A DNA stretch of 64,000 nt from Bacillus sp. ISL-41. GTDB lineage: Bacteria > Bacillota > Bacilli > Bacillales > Cytobacillaceae. Within the stretch, counting starts at the first letter, position 1. Each line of letters begins with the position of its first letter. Under the pieces are notes generated by a model. That model was not told the origin of the DNA and made no database searches. It saw nothing but the letters and a program-made list of their open reading frames with translations. Below, one piece after another: positions 1-8,607 of the stretch. The position numbers and the translations under genes were made by a program. The stretch is from NCBI RefSeq assembly GCF_018613235.1, contig NZ_JAGGQP010000021.1, forward strand, positions 1-64,000, given 5' to 3'.

Positions 1-114
1 GATTCCCTCGTTTTCTTGACAACTTTCAAGCAGCAGAGTCCAAACCTGTCACGAACCCGCTCGTCTTTTGGATTTCTTGAGGCAGTGACTGGAGAGGCGT
101 TATGTACTTGAAAT

Positions 115-148
115 AAAAACAGCAGTTTCACGAGGAAACTGCTGTTTC
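115..148 (-). terminator. Rho-independent terminator after mlpA
   Basis: On the minus strand a 13-bp stem with arms AAACAGCAGTTTC and GAAACTGCTGTTT encloses a 5-base loop and runs into a T-rich tail. It begins 11 bases after the mlpA stop codon, so it should end the transcript that contains pnp, ylxY and mlpA or part of it. Bases 1 to 114 to its left hold no gene that I recognise. Confidence 0.85.
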
Positions 149-158
149 TGAGAAGACA

Positions 159-1391
159 TTATAAATTTGGCAGTTCGCCATTTGGACTGATCAAGGAAAC
201 AGAATATTTGTCTGTGAAAATCTTATTGGCCATTCCATCAACGCTATCCTTGGTCACCTGATCGATTTGTTCGACGATTTCATCAAGGGAGCGATGTCTT
301 CCAAGCAGAAGTTCATTTTTTCCGTTCCTGCTCATACGGCTGTTTGTGCTTTCAAGGCTCAACATCAGGCTGCCTTTAAGCTGTTCTTTGCTGTTGTTGA
401 GTTCTTTTTCCGTAATGCCTTCTGCTCGCAGCTTCGCAAGAGTGTCCTGAATTGTTTCATATAGAACGTTCAGTTGATTTGCGCCAGTCCCGCCATAAAT
501 TGTCACCATACCGCTATCCTGGTAAGCGGAATGATAGGAAAATACAGAGTAAGCAAGGCCGCGCTGTTCACGTACTTCCTGGAACAGTCTGCTGCTCATG
601 CTGCCCCCGAGTACATTGTTCAAGACGATCAGGCTATAGACGTCAGAGTGTCCAATCTGCAATCCTTCGAAACCAAGGCAAAGGTGTGCTTGTTCAGTTT
701 CTTTTTTCCGGGAAGCATGTGTTGCATGGAATTCGGGTTTCGCATTATCCATCTTTTCCTTGCTTGCTTCATAGGAGCCAAAGAAATCTTCTGCATTTTT
801 AATGAATGATTCTGGAACATTACCGGCAATGGATATGACTACATTTTCCGGTCTGTAAGTATCATGCATATACTGCTCCAGCTTTTCTCCTGTAAAACTT
901 TGAAGCGTTTCCTCCGTTCCAAGGATAGGATACGCAAGCGGATGGTCGCCGTAAACTGCCTGGCTAAGCAAATCGTGGACGATATCATCAGGAGTATCTT
1001 CGTACATCTTGATTTCTTCGTTCACAACGTTCTTCTCTTTATTCAATTCCTCAGAATCAAAAGTAGAATTAAAGAACATATCAGCTAAAACCTCTAGCGC
1101 GTAAGGGGCATGATTATCTAATACCTTCGCGTAATAGCACGTATATTCCTTGGAAGTGAATGCATTCACCTGGCCGCCAATGCTGTCAAAGGACTCTGCG
1201 ATTTCTCTGGCGGTCCTTGTTTTGGTGCCTTTAAAGAACATATGCTCAAGAAAATGGGAAATCCCATTGTTCTCTGGGTTCTCATTACGGGAGCCTGTTC
1301 CGATCCATACTCCGATTGCTACCGAACGGACAGTTGGGATTTGTTCTAGTACAATTCTTACACCGTTTTGGCATGTATATTTCTTTATCAT
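159..1391 (-). CDS. mlpA: M16-family zinc peptidase MlpA (YmxG)
   Basis: This 410-residue protein is a pitrilysin/M16-type metallopeptidase of the processing-peptidase-like group. The inverted zinc motif HFLEH is seen at residues 46-50, and the downstream acidic patch NEEIKMYE near residues 124-131 can supply the third zinc ligand. The length fits the roughly 410-residue single-chain bacterial members, with an N-terminal catalytic half and a C-terminal inactive half. There is no signal peptide, so it should be cytoplasmic. It follows ylxY, as in B. subtilis, where the gene is called mlpA or ymxG. In B. subtilis MlpA has been linked to control of extracellular protease production; its natural substrate is not known to me. 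The family call is secure and the physiological role is uncertain. Confidence 0.93.
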   Translation of the reverse strand: MIKKYTCQNGVRIVLEQIPTVRSVAIGVWIGTGSRNENPENNGISHFLEHMFFKGTKTRTAREIAESFDSIGGQVNAFTSKEYTCYYAKVLDNHAPYALEVLADMFFNSTFDSEELNKEKNVVNEEIKMYEDTPDDIVHDLLSQAVYGDHPLAYPILGTEETLQSFTGEKLEQYMHDTYRPENVVISIAGNVPESFIKNAEDFFGSYEASKEKMDNAKPEFHATHASRKKETEQAHLCLGFEGLQIGHSDVYSLIVLNNVLGGSMSSRLFQEVREQRGLAYSVFSYHSAYQDSGMVTIYGGTGANQLNVLYETIQDTLAKLRAEGITEKELNNSKEQLKGSLMLSLESTNSRMSRNGKNELLLGRHRSLDEIVEQIDQVTKDSVDGMANKIFTDKYSVSLISPNGELPNL

Positions 1392-1475
1392 TATATTCCT
1401 CCTCTGGAACCAGCTGCTAAAACTACTGCATTTACTTAGTATAGTCCATTTAACTTACTTTTTCCAAATACAATG

Positions 1476-2441
1476 CTATTCTTTCATTTTTTTTGTCGTT
1501 ACTATCCGGTTTTCACTTAATAAATTGGAAACAGTCCCAATTTGTAAATCTTTGGCTTTTATTTGAGTGATCAATTGATCGAGCGAGGCAGACGTCGACT
1601 CTGTTGGATGCATTAGAATCATTGCGCCATTATGAACCTTCCCCATCACCCTATTGATCAGTTTATCTGGAGAGGGCTTCTGCCAATCAATCGTATCTAC
1701 ACTCCACATGACCGTCCCTAATTTATGAGCGGCAGCAATTTCAACCACTTCATCTTTGTAGTACCCACTTGGGGGAGCAAACCACTTACTTTTTACACCG
1801 GTCACTGCTTCTATAACCTCATTTGTCTTGCGGATCTCTTCATTGATTTTAGCCGCAGAAAGCTGCTTCATGTTGGGGTGTGTAAATGAATGATTCCCTA
1901 TCTCATGACCTGCATCAGCAATCATTTTCGCCATGCCTGGGTTATTCTTTACCCATCTGCCCTCAAGAAAAAAACTTGCCGTCACATTATGCTTCTTTAA
2001 AGTCGCAAGCATCCCTGTCAGGTACTCATTTCCCCATGCTACATTAATAATAAAGCTTACCATCGGCTTTTCAGGATGTCCTTTATAGATGGCCGTCGGC
2101 GGCAAATCATTTAAATGTACTTGAGGTGGAACCTGCTTGAAGACTAGCTTTTCCGGATCGAATGCGCCTTCCTTCTCCATCTTGCTAAAAGACTTTTTGA
2201 TATCTACTTTAAGCCCATTGTAGCCGGGAACTACCTTCCAAACAGGGTCTTTCCTGGCATCAGATGGTTCAATTTCATATTCTTTTGCTTTCAATTCAAT
2301 TTCTGACATTAAGGAATTCTTATTGCCAGCCACTTCAAGTGGCCCGGTTTTAAGTCCTGAAACATATGTATGGGAGAATGGATTATTCACCATGATCCAC
2401 GCAGCAATCAATAAAACAGAAATTAATACAAACTTTCGCAT
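1476..2441 (-). CDS. ylxY: YlxY, sporulation-type polysaccharide deacetylase homologue with altered catalytic motif
   Basis: The 321-residue protein starts with a hydrophobic segment (residues 3-19) that should anchor it in, or export it across, the membrane. A NodB-homology domain follows at about residues 125-315. The conserved histidine pair (H184, H188), a D-W motif (D252, W253) and a late LMH motif (H278) are visible. The first motif, normally T-F-D-D-G, reads INVAWGNE at 132-139, so both aspartates are absent, and the R-P-P-Y-G-like motif reads FAPPSG at 221-226. This is the YlxY type (TIGR02873 as I recall), annotated as sporulation-related, rather than a standard peptidoglycan deacetylase. 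The start is supported by GAGGAGG just upstream. The gene sits between pnp and mlpA as in B. subtilis. Enzymatic activity is doubtful. Confidence 0.9.
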   Translation of the reverse strand: MRKFVLISVLLIAAWIMVNNPFSHTYVSGLKTGPLEVAGNKNSLMSEIELKAKEYEIEPSDARKDPVWKVVPGYNGLKVDIKKSFSKMEKEGAFDPEKLVFKQVPPQVHLNDLPPTAIYKGHPEKPMVSFIINVAWGNEYLTGMLATLKKHNVTASFFLEGRWVKNNPGMAKMIADAGHEIGNHSFTHPNMKQLSAAKINEEIRKTNEVIEAVTGVKSKWFAPPSGYYKDEVVEIAAAHKLGTVMWSVDTIDWQKPSPDKLINRVMGKVHNGAMILMHPTESTSASLDQLITQIKAKDLQIGTVSNLLSENRIVTTKKMKE

Positions 2442-2648
2442 TTAATTTGCCTCCTCTTCTGTTAAAGCCACTCGAAAATATTGCTTGATATACAAAAAGG
2501 GCCTTATTTTACTTTATGAAACAGAAGGACAAGGTAGAACGAAAGACAACAGTGAAAGAACAAGAAAAGAGAGGATCTTGGCTCTGTCATTTGTGAAACC
2601 TGCAGCTGATGGAGCAGAGTTTTGGGATGTTAGGATGGAGGCACAGTG

Positions 2649-2684
2649 AAAAAATAAAAAGGCCGGGATTGCACCCGGCCTTTA
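2649..2684 (-). terminator. Rho-independent terminator after pnp
   Basis: On the minus strand a 10-bp GC-rich stem (AAAGGCCGGG with CCCGGCCTTT) has a 6-base loop and is followed by TTATTTTTT. It lies directly behind the pnp stop codon, so ylxY, 207 bases further on, probably depends on its own promoter or on readthrough. I see no convincing promoter in 2442-2648. Confidence 0.9.
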
Positions 2685-2688
2685 ATGA

Positions 2689-4806
2689 TTATGATTGTTT
2701 TTCAGCTTTTTCACGTTGTTCTTTCAATACTGCCTTACGTGAAAGGTTGACTCTGCCTTGCTTGTCGATTTCAGTTACCTTGACCAGGAGTTCATCTCCC
2801 AGCTTCAGGACATCTTCTACCTTACCTACTCGCTCTTCAGCAAGCTCGGAGATATGGACCAAGCCATCTTTACCAGGGAAGATTTCAACGAACGCACCAA
2901 ATTTTTCAATGCGGCGGACTTTTCCAAGGTACATTTCTCCAACTTCGACTTCACGGACAATGTCTTCGATAATTTTCTTTGCTCTTTGGATCATATCTTC
3001 ATCTACTGAACCAATAAATACCGTACCATCTTGTTCGATATCGATTTTTACGCCAGTTTCTTCAATGATTTTATTGATTTGTTTTCCGCTTGGCCCAATG
3101 ACGTCACGGATTTTATCAGGTTTGATCCACATCGTGATGATTTTTGGTGCATATTTTGAAAGCTGTTCACGTGGTTCTTTTATTGTCGCCAGCATGGAAT
3201 CAAGAATATGCATACGGCCTTTTTTCGCCTGTTGTAAAGCTTCTTCAAGAATCTCACGGGATAATCCTTCGATCTTGATATCCATCTGCAGGGCTGTAAC
3301 ACCTTTTGCAGTTCCAGCTACTTTGAAGTCCATGTCGCCAAGGTGGTCTTCCATACCCTGGATATCAGAAAGAATTGAATAGTGTTCTCCTGATTTGATC
3401 AGTCCCATTGCAATACCGGCAACCGGTGCTTTAATTGGCACACCTGCATCCATAAGTGCTAATGTACTAGCACAAATACTTGCCTGTGAAGTAGAACCAT
3501 TTGATTCAAGCACTTCGGATACAAGTCGGACAGTGTATGGGAAGTCTTTCTCATTCGGAATCACAGGTTCAAGGGCTCTTTCACCAAGTGCACCGTGACC
3601 GATTTCACGTCGTCCCGGCCCACGAATCGGACCTGTTTCACCAACAGAGAATAATGGGAAATTATAATGGTGCATGAATCGTTTTTCTTCTTCGATTCCA
3701 AGACCGTCAAGAATCTGAACATCGCCCATTGCGCCAAGTGTACAGATGCTTAGTGCCTGGGTTTGTCCCCTTGTGAACAATCCAGAACCATGTGTTCTAG
3801 GAAGCAAGCCTACCTCAGAAGAAAGCGGTCGGATTTCATCGACTCCACGGCCGTCTGGACGTACTTTTTCTTCCGTAATCAAGCGGCGAACCTCACCTTT
3901 GACAATCTTATCAAGGATTTGTTTCACTTGCTTAAGCTTGTCTTCATCCGCTTCCTGCTCTTCATAGCGGGCGATGACGACATTTTTCACTTCTTTGATC
4001 GCATCTTCACGAGCATGCTTTTCCTGTACCTGGATAGCCGTAATCATATCCTGCTCACAAATTCCGCGAACTTCAGCTTCAAGTTCTTTATCTAATTCAA
4101 AAAGTTTAATTTCTCTTTTTTCTTTACCAACCTGCGCAACGATTTCCTGTTGGAAGGCAATCAAACGCTTGATTTCATCATGTCCAAACATGATTGCTTC
4201 AAGCATGACCTCTTCAGGAACCTCTTCCGCACCTGCTTCAACCATGTTGATTGCATCCATTGTACCTGCTACAACCAGATGCATATCACTCTTTTCTGTT
4301 TCTTCTACAGAAGGATTGATTACAAACTTCCCTTCAATTCTTCCCACAGTGACACCAGCGATTGGTCCTCCAAATGGGATATCGGAAACGGAAAGTGCTA
4401 AAGAAGATCCAAACATAGCGGCCATTTCTGACGAACAGTCCTGGTCAACACTCATGACAATGCTGATTACCTGAACATCGTTGCGGAACCCATCCGGGAA
4501 TAATGGACGGATCGGACGGTCAATTAATCGGCTCGCAAGAATCGCCTTTTCACTTGGACGTCCTTCACGCTTAATGAAGCCGCCTGGAATTTTTCCGACA
4601 GCATATAGTCTTTCTTCATAATTGACTGTCAAAGGGAAGAAATCTAAATTCTTCGGTTCTTTTGACGCAGTTGCTGTACTTAATACAGCCGTATCTCCGT
4701 AACGGACAAGGACTGCACCACTTGCTTGCTTTGCAAGCTGTCCAATTTCAACTGTAAGCTTGCGTCCAGCCCAGTCGAAGGAAAAACTTTGTTTTTCTTG
4801 TTCCAT
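2689..4806 (-). CDS. pnp: Polyribonucleotide nucleotidyltransferase (PNPase)
   Basis: PNPase degrades RNA 3' to 5' by phosphorolysis and acts as a trimer. The 705-residue product shows two RNase PH-like halves joined by a helical linker, then a KH domain with the GxxG loop in IGPSGKQI, and a C-terminal S1 domain containing [15 protein letters not shown]. The reading frame is open 26 codons further upstream, but the start at 4806 (MEQEKQSF) fits the family N-terminus and has AGAGGGG about 10 bases upstream. In B. subtilis PnpA is needed for mRNA turnover and for genetic competence. The gene follows rpsO, from which it is separated here by 630 bases that carry a terminator and a dispersed repeat. 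Confidence 0.97.
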   Translation of the reverse strand: MEQEKQSFSFDWAGRKLTVEIGQLAKQASGAVLVRYGDTAVLSTATASKEPKNLDFFPLTVNYEERLYAVGKIPGGFIKREGRPSEKAILASRLIDRPIRPLFPDGFRNDVQVISIVMSVDQDCSSEMAAMFGSSLALSVSDIPFGGPIAGVTVGRIEGKFVINPSVEETEKSDMHLVVAGTMDAINMVEAGAEEVPEEVMLEAIMFGHDEIKRLIAFQQEIVAQVGKEKREIKLFELDKELEAEVRGICEQDMITAIQVQEKHAREDAIKEVKNVVIARYEEQEADEDKLKQVKQILDKIVKGEVRRLITEEKVRPDGRGVDEIRPLSSEVGLLPRTHGSGLFTRGQTQALSICTLGAMGDVQILDGLGIEEEKRFMHHYNFPLFSVGETGPIRGPGRREIGHGALGERALEPVIPNEKDFPYTVRLVSEVLESNGSTSQASICASTLALMDAGVPIKAPVAGIAMGLIKSGEHYSILSDIQGMEDHLGDMDFKVAGTAKGVTALQMDIKIEGLSREILEEALQQAKKGRMHILDSMLATIKEPREQLSKYAPKIITMWIKPDKIRDVIGPSGKQINKIIEETGVKIDIEQDGTVFIGSVDEDMIQRAKKIIEDIVREVEVGEMYLGKVRRIEKFGAFVEIFPGKDGLVHISELAEERVGKVEDVLKLGDELLVKVTEIDKQGRVNLSRKAVLKEQREKAEKQS

Positions 4807-4896
4807 GCTTTTTAGCCCCTCTCTACCACTAAGTACACCCTGGCTCTGCCCGGGCATTTGTAATTTCCAAGTATAGACTTTCACACTTAGATCAGT

Positions 4897-5188
4897 GTCC
4901 AGCTCCAGCGCCTAGCCCTTCGAGACGCTTGTCCAGTTTCGCCTCCTAGAAACTCCGAAACTTCAACTTCGCCGGCAGAAGCAAAAAGCGCTTCTTTGTC
5001 GGAGTCTCCAGTTTCTGCGTTTCTGGACAGTCGGCTATACCTTTCGATTTCGGACCGCCCAATGAAGTCAAAGAACGACTTCACTGCTCGGCCCTCTGAG
5101 GCACAGGACGTGCAGACCCGACAGCCACAGGACGTGGCGTTTTTGTCGGGCAGCGCTTGTCAGGGCTGACCAAGGCGCTTGAGCTTTT
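4897..5188 (-). repeat. Dispersed intergenic repeat, family A, copy 1
   Basis: This GC-richer block shares several segments, in the same strand sense, with the minus-to-plus inverted copy at 63839-64000. Shared parts are the end segment that reads CCTTGGTCAGCC on the minus strand, a block containing the hairpin GAAGTC-GTTCTTT-GACTTC, and the terminal GGCTAGGCG. The first segment is also a hairpin (CTTGGTCAG with CTGACAAG). It lies between rpsO and pnp and codes for nothing convincing. I remember very similar blocks in many intergenic regions of Bacillaceae genomes, so I infer a multicopy noncoding element. Its exact ends are uncertain by about ten bases. Confidence 0.8.
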
Positions 5189-5403
5189 TATTTAAAACAG
5201 CACAAACGCATGTCTTATATAACAAATATACCTTTATAATGAATGATAAAACCCATGAACTGCCCCACCAGCATGTTTTACAAAGTTTGTCCCAACAGAG
5301 CAAATGGGTGTGCCATGTTAAAATGTCTTTTATGTTATATTATGCTCCAAAAAGGAGCGCTTCATATCAATCAATCGTTATGTACCTGCAAAAAATTTGC
5401 CTA
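5189..5403. other. Noncoding spacer upstream of pnp
   Basis: This AT-rich stretch lies between the repeat and the rpsO terminator. It must hold the pnp promoter if pnp is not read from rpsO, but I could not choose a convincing -35/-10 pair. It contains a short perfect hairpin, GCTCC-AAAAA-GGAGC, at 5344-5358. No gene is supported here. Confidence 0.5.
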
Positions 5404-5432
5404 ATAAAAAAGCGGGAAAAATCCCGCTTTTA
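5404..5432 (-). terminator. Rho-independent terminator after rpsO
   Basis: On the minus strand the stem AAAGCGGGA / TCCCGCTTT closes a short T-rich loop and is followed by a run of Ts. It starts within 10 bases of the rpsO stop codon. It separates rpsO from pnp. Confidence 0.9.
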
Positions 5433-5436
5433 CAGA

Positions 5437-5706
5437 CTATCTACGTAGACCAAGCTTGTTGATTAACTCGCGGTAGCGAGCAACGTCCTTGTTACGAAGG
5501 TAAGTCAAAAGATTACGACGCTTACCTACCATTTTCAAAAGACCGCGACGTGAATGGTGGTCCTTCTTGTGAACGCGCAAGTGATCGTTCAATGTGTTGA
5601 TTTCTGCAGTAAGGACAGCGATTTGAACTTCTGGAGATCCAGTATCACTTTCGTGAGTCTTGAATTCGTTGATAAGTTCGTTTTTACGTTCTTTTGTGAT
5701 TGCCAT
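5437..5706 (-). CDS. rpsO: 30S ribosomal protein S15
   Basis: The 89-residue protein is S15, which binds 16S rRNA early in assembly of the 30S platform. The sequence shows the typical all-helical S15 pattern, including DTGSPEVQ and the HSRRGLL segment, and ends at the normal family length. The reading frame is open five codons further upstream, but the start at 5706 (MAITKERK) matches the family and has GGAGGTG seven bases before it. S15 often represses its own translation by binding its leader; the leader here has a possible hairpin at 5736-5756. Confidence 0.98.
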   Translation of the reverse strand: MAITKERKNELINEFKTHESDTGSPEVQIAVLTAEINTLNDHLRVHKKDHHSRRGLLKMVGKRRNLLTYLRNKDVARYRELINKLGLRR

Positions 5707-5735
5707 CCGTTTCACCTCCATTTAATAATCCCCTG

Positions 5736-5756
5736 TTACCGAGCAAGCGTCGGTGA
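5736..5756 (-). promoter_or_regulatory. Hairpin in the rpsO leader, possible S15 autoregulatory site
   Basis: On the minus strand the leader contains ACCGA-CGCTTGC-TCGGT, a 5-bp stem with a 7-base loop, about 30 bases upstream of the rpsO start. In several bacteria S15 binds a structured element in its own leader. The hairpin is seen; the regulatory role is an inference, and the stem is short. Confidence 0.35.
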
Positions 5757-5828
5757 CTCGACTTGCCAAGCAAAGGTTCTTTTTTGATACGTTAATAAGA
5801 ATACATCTTTTTACGACAAAAAGCAAGT

Positions 5829-6782
5829 CTAACCCTTGTTTTTTTCAAAGTATAGAACGGCTTCTTGCTTATCTTTTTCGATTTGGGCAATAAGCTCCTG
5901 GATTCCCTCGAATTTCCGTTCACTTCTGAGGCGCAGATGCCACTCTATGGTTGCGGATTCGCCGTAAATCTCTTTATTAAAGTTGAAGATGTGGACTTCG
6001 ACAGTAGGTTTGTCCTTTTTCTCCTTGTGGAAGGTTGGTTTATAACCAACATTGCAAACACCTTCATGGCATGCTCCCTCAACCTGAATCTTAACAGCGT
6101 ATACTCCAGTAGGAGGGAGAATGTACTGCTCATCAATGCTTACATTCGCTGTCGGGAAACCGATTGTACGCCCTCGGCGATCTCCATGGACAACTGTACC
6201 CGCAGTGGTATAAAATCTCCCTAGCAAGCCTGGCATCTTTTCTACCTTGCCGTCACGTAAAAACGTCCGAATCAATGTAGAGCTGACCTTTTCTTCTTCA
6301 CTGGTAGACAGCTTGGATACCACAGTGAAATCGAACTTGCCTCTTGAATGGAACTGGATCGTCTCCATATTTCCTTTTCCCATTTTTCCGTATGAATAGT
6401 CGAATCCTGCAACGACATGGTGCACATTCAAACCAATGATGTATTGATCGATAAATTCCTGGGGCAAGAGACTCGAAAATTCGGTTGTGAAATGAACAAC
6501 AAATAGGTAGTCCACTCCCATTGCTTCGATCGTTCGAGCTTTATCATTTAATGGGGTGATATATTCCATGTGCTGAACACTTTTGCCAAGAACGACAGAG
6601 GGATGGGGGTCAAATGTCATGACCGCACTTTTCAACCCTTTTGCTTCTGCCTCTTTTTTTGCTTCCTCGATGACCTGCTGGTGGCCTAGATGAACTCCGT
6701 CAAAATAGCCCAGTGCCATGGCCATTGGAGGAAAATCTGCTTTGTTATATTCATGAGGATGGTTTAGCATAATCATTTCCAC
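5829..6782 (-). CDS. ribF: Bifunctional riboflavin kinase / FAD synthetase
   Basis: RibF (RibC in B. subtilis) phosphorylates riboflavin to FMN and adenylylates FMN to FAD. The N-terminal FAD synthetase domain carries GYFDGVHLGH at about residues 25-34, and the C-terminal riboflavin kinase domain carries the GRTIGFPTANV segment. I place the start at a GTG at 6782, giving 317 residues. It has AAAGGTGAG seven bases upstream, it matches the N-terminus of family members (HPHEYN region), and it removes an implausible 36-codon overlap into truB. There is a 97-base gap to truB. No FMN riboswitch is visible in front of the gene, as expected for a flavokinase placed in this operon. Confidence 0.95.
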   Translation of the reverse strand: MEMIMLNHPHEYNKADFPPMAMALGYFDGVHLGHQQVIEEAKKEAEAKGLKSAVMTFDPHPSVVLGKSVQHMEYITPLNDKARTIEAMGVDYLFVVHFTTEFSSLLPQEFIDQYIIGLNVHHVVAGFDYSYGKMGKGNMETIQFHSRGKFDFTVVSKLSTSEEEKVSSTLIRTFLRDGKVEKMPGLLGRFYTTAGTVVHGDRRGRTIGFPTANVSIDEQYILPPTGVYAVKIQVEGACHEGVCNVGYKPTFHKEKKDKPTVEVHIFNFNKEIYGESATIEWHLRLRSERKFEGIQELIAQIEKDKQEAVLYFEKNKG

Positions 6783-6879
6783 GATATTACTCACCTTTTC
6801 TGACCCAGCTGCTCTCTTAATCAAGACTTTAGAGTTCACATCGCTAATTTGTAAAACAAACAAATTATACAGTGATGAT

Positions 6880-7797
6880 CTATTGATCATTTCTCAAAAC
6901 TTTATCAGGTTTCATCATCCCTATTTTTGTTGGATGTGCCCTGTAAATGGCGAGCGCTTTTCCGTCTTCTGTTTCTACTATAATGGGACCGCTATTCCCC
7001 GCATATTCCACCGGGATAGGGAGCAATGCTCCATTTTTCACTTTCTCTGCTACTTTATCATTAATGCGATATTTCGGCAAATAAGAAATACCAGCCTCCA
7101 ATGGGTGCAGGGAAGCTGCCAGATTGCCTTCTTCAGCCAATTCCTCGAGCTGTTCGAACGTATAGCAGTCATCAATAGTGAAGTCAGCGGATTGAATTCT
7201 CACAAGGGAAGACATATGTGCAGGAAAGCCTAATTTTTTCCCAATCGTCACTGCCAATGTCCTAATGTACGTCCCCTTGCTACATGATACCCGGAATTTA
7301 AAGCTAACCGTCTCACCTTCAAATGAATCTCTGCCATCAAGTAGCTCTATGCCATAAATAGTGACCTTCCTGGTTGGCCTTTCAACTTCAATCCCTTGTC
7401 TCGCGTATTCGTATAATTTTTTTCCATTTACTTTTACAGCAGAATACATTGGTGGTGTCTGTTCAATTTCACCCTCCAGCGACTGCAGGACCTGTAGGAT
7501 CTCTTCTCTTGCTATGACCCTGTCCACTTGTTTTTCATCAACCTTCTCACCTGAAGCATCTTCTGTAGTGGTCGTGAATCCAAGCGTGACTTCCCCCTCA
7601 TATGCCTTTCCTGCATCTGTAATGTATTCGGCAATTTTTGTCGCCTTGCCAACGCAAATTGGCAATACACCAGTTACATCAGGATCGAGTGTACCTGTAT
7701 GCCCGACCTTCTTTGTTCTTAACAGTTTCCTGAGTTTAAACACACAATCATGCGAAGTCATTCCCGCTGGTTTAAATAGAGGCAGAATCCCTTCCAT
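6880..7797 (-). CDS. truB: tRNA pseudouridine(55) synthase
   Basis: TruB converts uridine 55 of tRNA to pseudouridine in the T-loop. The 305-residue protein has the family signature HTGTLDP with the catalytic aspartate at residue 38, and a C-terminal RNA-binding extension. The start is supported by GAGGTAAAAG upstream. It is followed by ribF as in B. subtilis. A strong terminator lies between rbfA and this gene, so truB and ribF probably use their own promoter or depend on readthrough. The spacer 7798-7850 contains TATAAA-like and TAATAC sequences but no convincing full promoter. Confidence 0.97.
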   Translation of the reverse strand: MEGILPLFKPAGMTSHDCVFKLRKLLRTKKVGHTGTLDPDVTGVLPICVGKATKIAEYITDAGKAYEGEVTLGFTTTTEDASGEKVDEKQVDRVIAREEILQVLQSLEGEIEQTPPMYSAVKVNGKKLYEYARQGIEVERPTRKVTIYGIELLDGRDSFEGETVSFKFRVSCSKGTYIRTLAVTIGKKLGFPAHMSSLVRIQSADFTIDDCYTFEQLEELAEEGNLAASLHPLEAGISYLPKYRINDKVAEKVKNGALLPIPVEYAGNSGPIIVETEDGKALAIYRAHPTKIGMMKPDKVLRNDQ

Positions 7798-7850
7798 TTT
7801 CTTTTACCTCGATTCTTTTATGTATTATTCTTTTATACGGCGCTTATCGA

Positions 7851-7885
7851 AAAAAATGGATAGACAAAAGTGTCTATCCATTTTT
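7851..7885 (-). terminator. Terminator between rbfA and truB
   Basis: A perfect 15-bp inverted repeat is seen. On the minus strand AAAAATGGATAGACA pairs with TGTCTATCCATTTTT around a 4-base loop and continues into TT. It lies 40 bases after the rbfA stop and should end the rimP-rbfA transcript. The pairing is symmetric, with an A-run on one side and a T-run on the other. Confidence 0.88.
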
Positions 7886-7925
7886 CATATCAAGATCAAA
7901 GGTTCAGACAATTATGTCCATCCGT

Positions 7926-8306
7926 TTAATCATTGTCCTTTTCTTGCTCTTCATCTCCAGGCTGCTCATCCCTATGCAGCTCATGGATTAGCGAATTGAT
8001 ACGATTACCATAAGCCATCGTTTCATCAAATTCAAAGATCAGTTCAGGAGTCTTTCTTAGGCGGATTCGCTGACCGATTTCTGTCCTGATGAAGCCCTTG
8101 GCCTTCGCTAATCCTTTAAGAGTGTCTTCCCTCTGTTGTTCGTCGCCTAAAACAGAAATATACACTTTTGCCTGCTGAAGATCCCCTGTAACCTCGACAT
8201 CCGTTACTGTTACGAAACCTACTCGCGGATCCTTGATTTTACGGCTGATGATATCGCCTATTTCTTTCTTCATTTGTTCGCCAACACGATTTACTCTATG
8301 ACCCAT
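7926..8306 (-). CDS. rbfA: Ribosome-binding factor A
   Basis: RbfA is a small KH-fold factor that binds immature 30S subunits and is needed for 16S rRNA maturation and growth in the cold. The 126-residue product shows the family N-terminus [12 protein letters not shown] and the segment [16 protein letters not shown] use the ATG at 8306 because GAGGTG is seven bases upstream; the longer frame would begin at a TTG too close to that site. It ends the rimP-nusA-rnpM-ylxQ-infB-ylxP-rbfA operon. Confidence 0.97.
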   Translation of the reverse strand: MGHRVNRVGEQMKKEIGDIISRKIKDPRVGFVTVTDVEVTGDLQQAKVYISVLGDEQQREDTLKGLAKAKGFIRTEIGQRIRLRKTPELIFEFDETMAYGNRINSLIHELHRDEQPGDEEQEKDND

Positions 8307-8325
8307 TTTCAATCACCTCGTTCTA

Positions 8326-8607
8326 TCAAAGCCATTCTATTTCGGTGATGGTACGTTCGATCTCTGGAAAAGAGTCAATCATTTTCAAGGCATTCTGCAG
8401 CTCTCTTTCGGTTGACACCTTCGATGCTGATACGGCTGCAACCGCAATTGTTGTCCGCTGCCAAACATCGTGATGGTCCACTTCAGATACTGATACATTG
8501 AACTTTTGCTTCAGCCTTGTGATGATCCGCTGGAGGACAGCCCTCTTTTCCTTAAGAGAATGAGCATCATAGATGATGCATTCACAGGCTGCTAAGCCTA
8601 CTACCAT
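8326..8607 (-). CDS. ylxP: DUF503 family protein YlxP
   Basis: This 93-residue protein belongs to the DUF503 family, which is regularly found between infB and rbfA in Firmicutes. The sequence has the family segment DAHSLKEKRAVLQRI near the N-terminus and a ferredoxin-like alternation of strands and helices. Its start codon overlaps the infB stop (TAATG), so the two are translationally coupled. A role in ribosome maturation is inferred from the neighbours. I know of no established biochemical function. Confidence 0.93.
   Translation of the reverse strand: MVVGLAACECIIYDAHSLKEKRAVLQRIITRLKQKFNVSVSEVDHHDVWQRTTIAVAAVSASKVSTERELQNALKMIDSFPEIERTITEIEWL

Noticed and set aside
1-114. Possible end of another gene at the left edge
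   Set aside because: No reading frame with family resemblance or a ribosome site is visible before the mlpA terminator.
2609-3382. A 257-codon plus-strand frame antisense to pnp
   Set aside because: It mirrors the codon pattern of pnp. The serine- and proline-rich product is typical of antisense shadows.
4887-5084. A 65-codon minus-strand reading frame inside the dispersed repeat
   Set aside because: It lies within the noncoding repeat, has no good ribosome binding site, and the second copy does not keep the frame.
5179-5448. An 89-codon plus-strand frame running into the rpsO terminator
   Set aside because: It has no ribosome site, its composition is unlike a protein, and it overlaps the terminator and the rpsO stop.
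6783-6879. FMN riboswitch in front of ribF
   Set aside because: The 97-base gap lacks the conserved RFN element segments.
6783-6890. Longer N-terminus of RibF overlapping truB
   Set aside because: It would add 36 residues not seen in the family. The GTG at 6782 has a good ribosome binding site.
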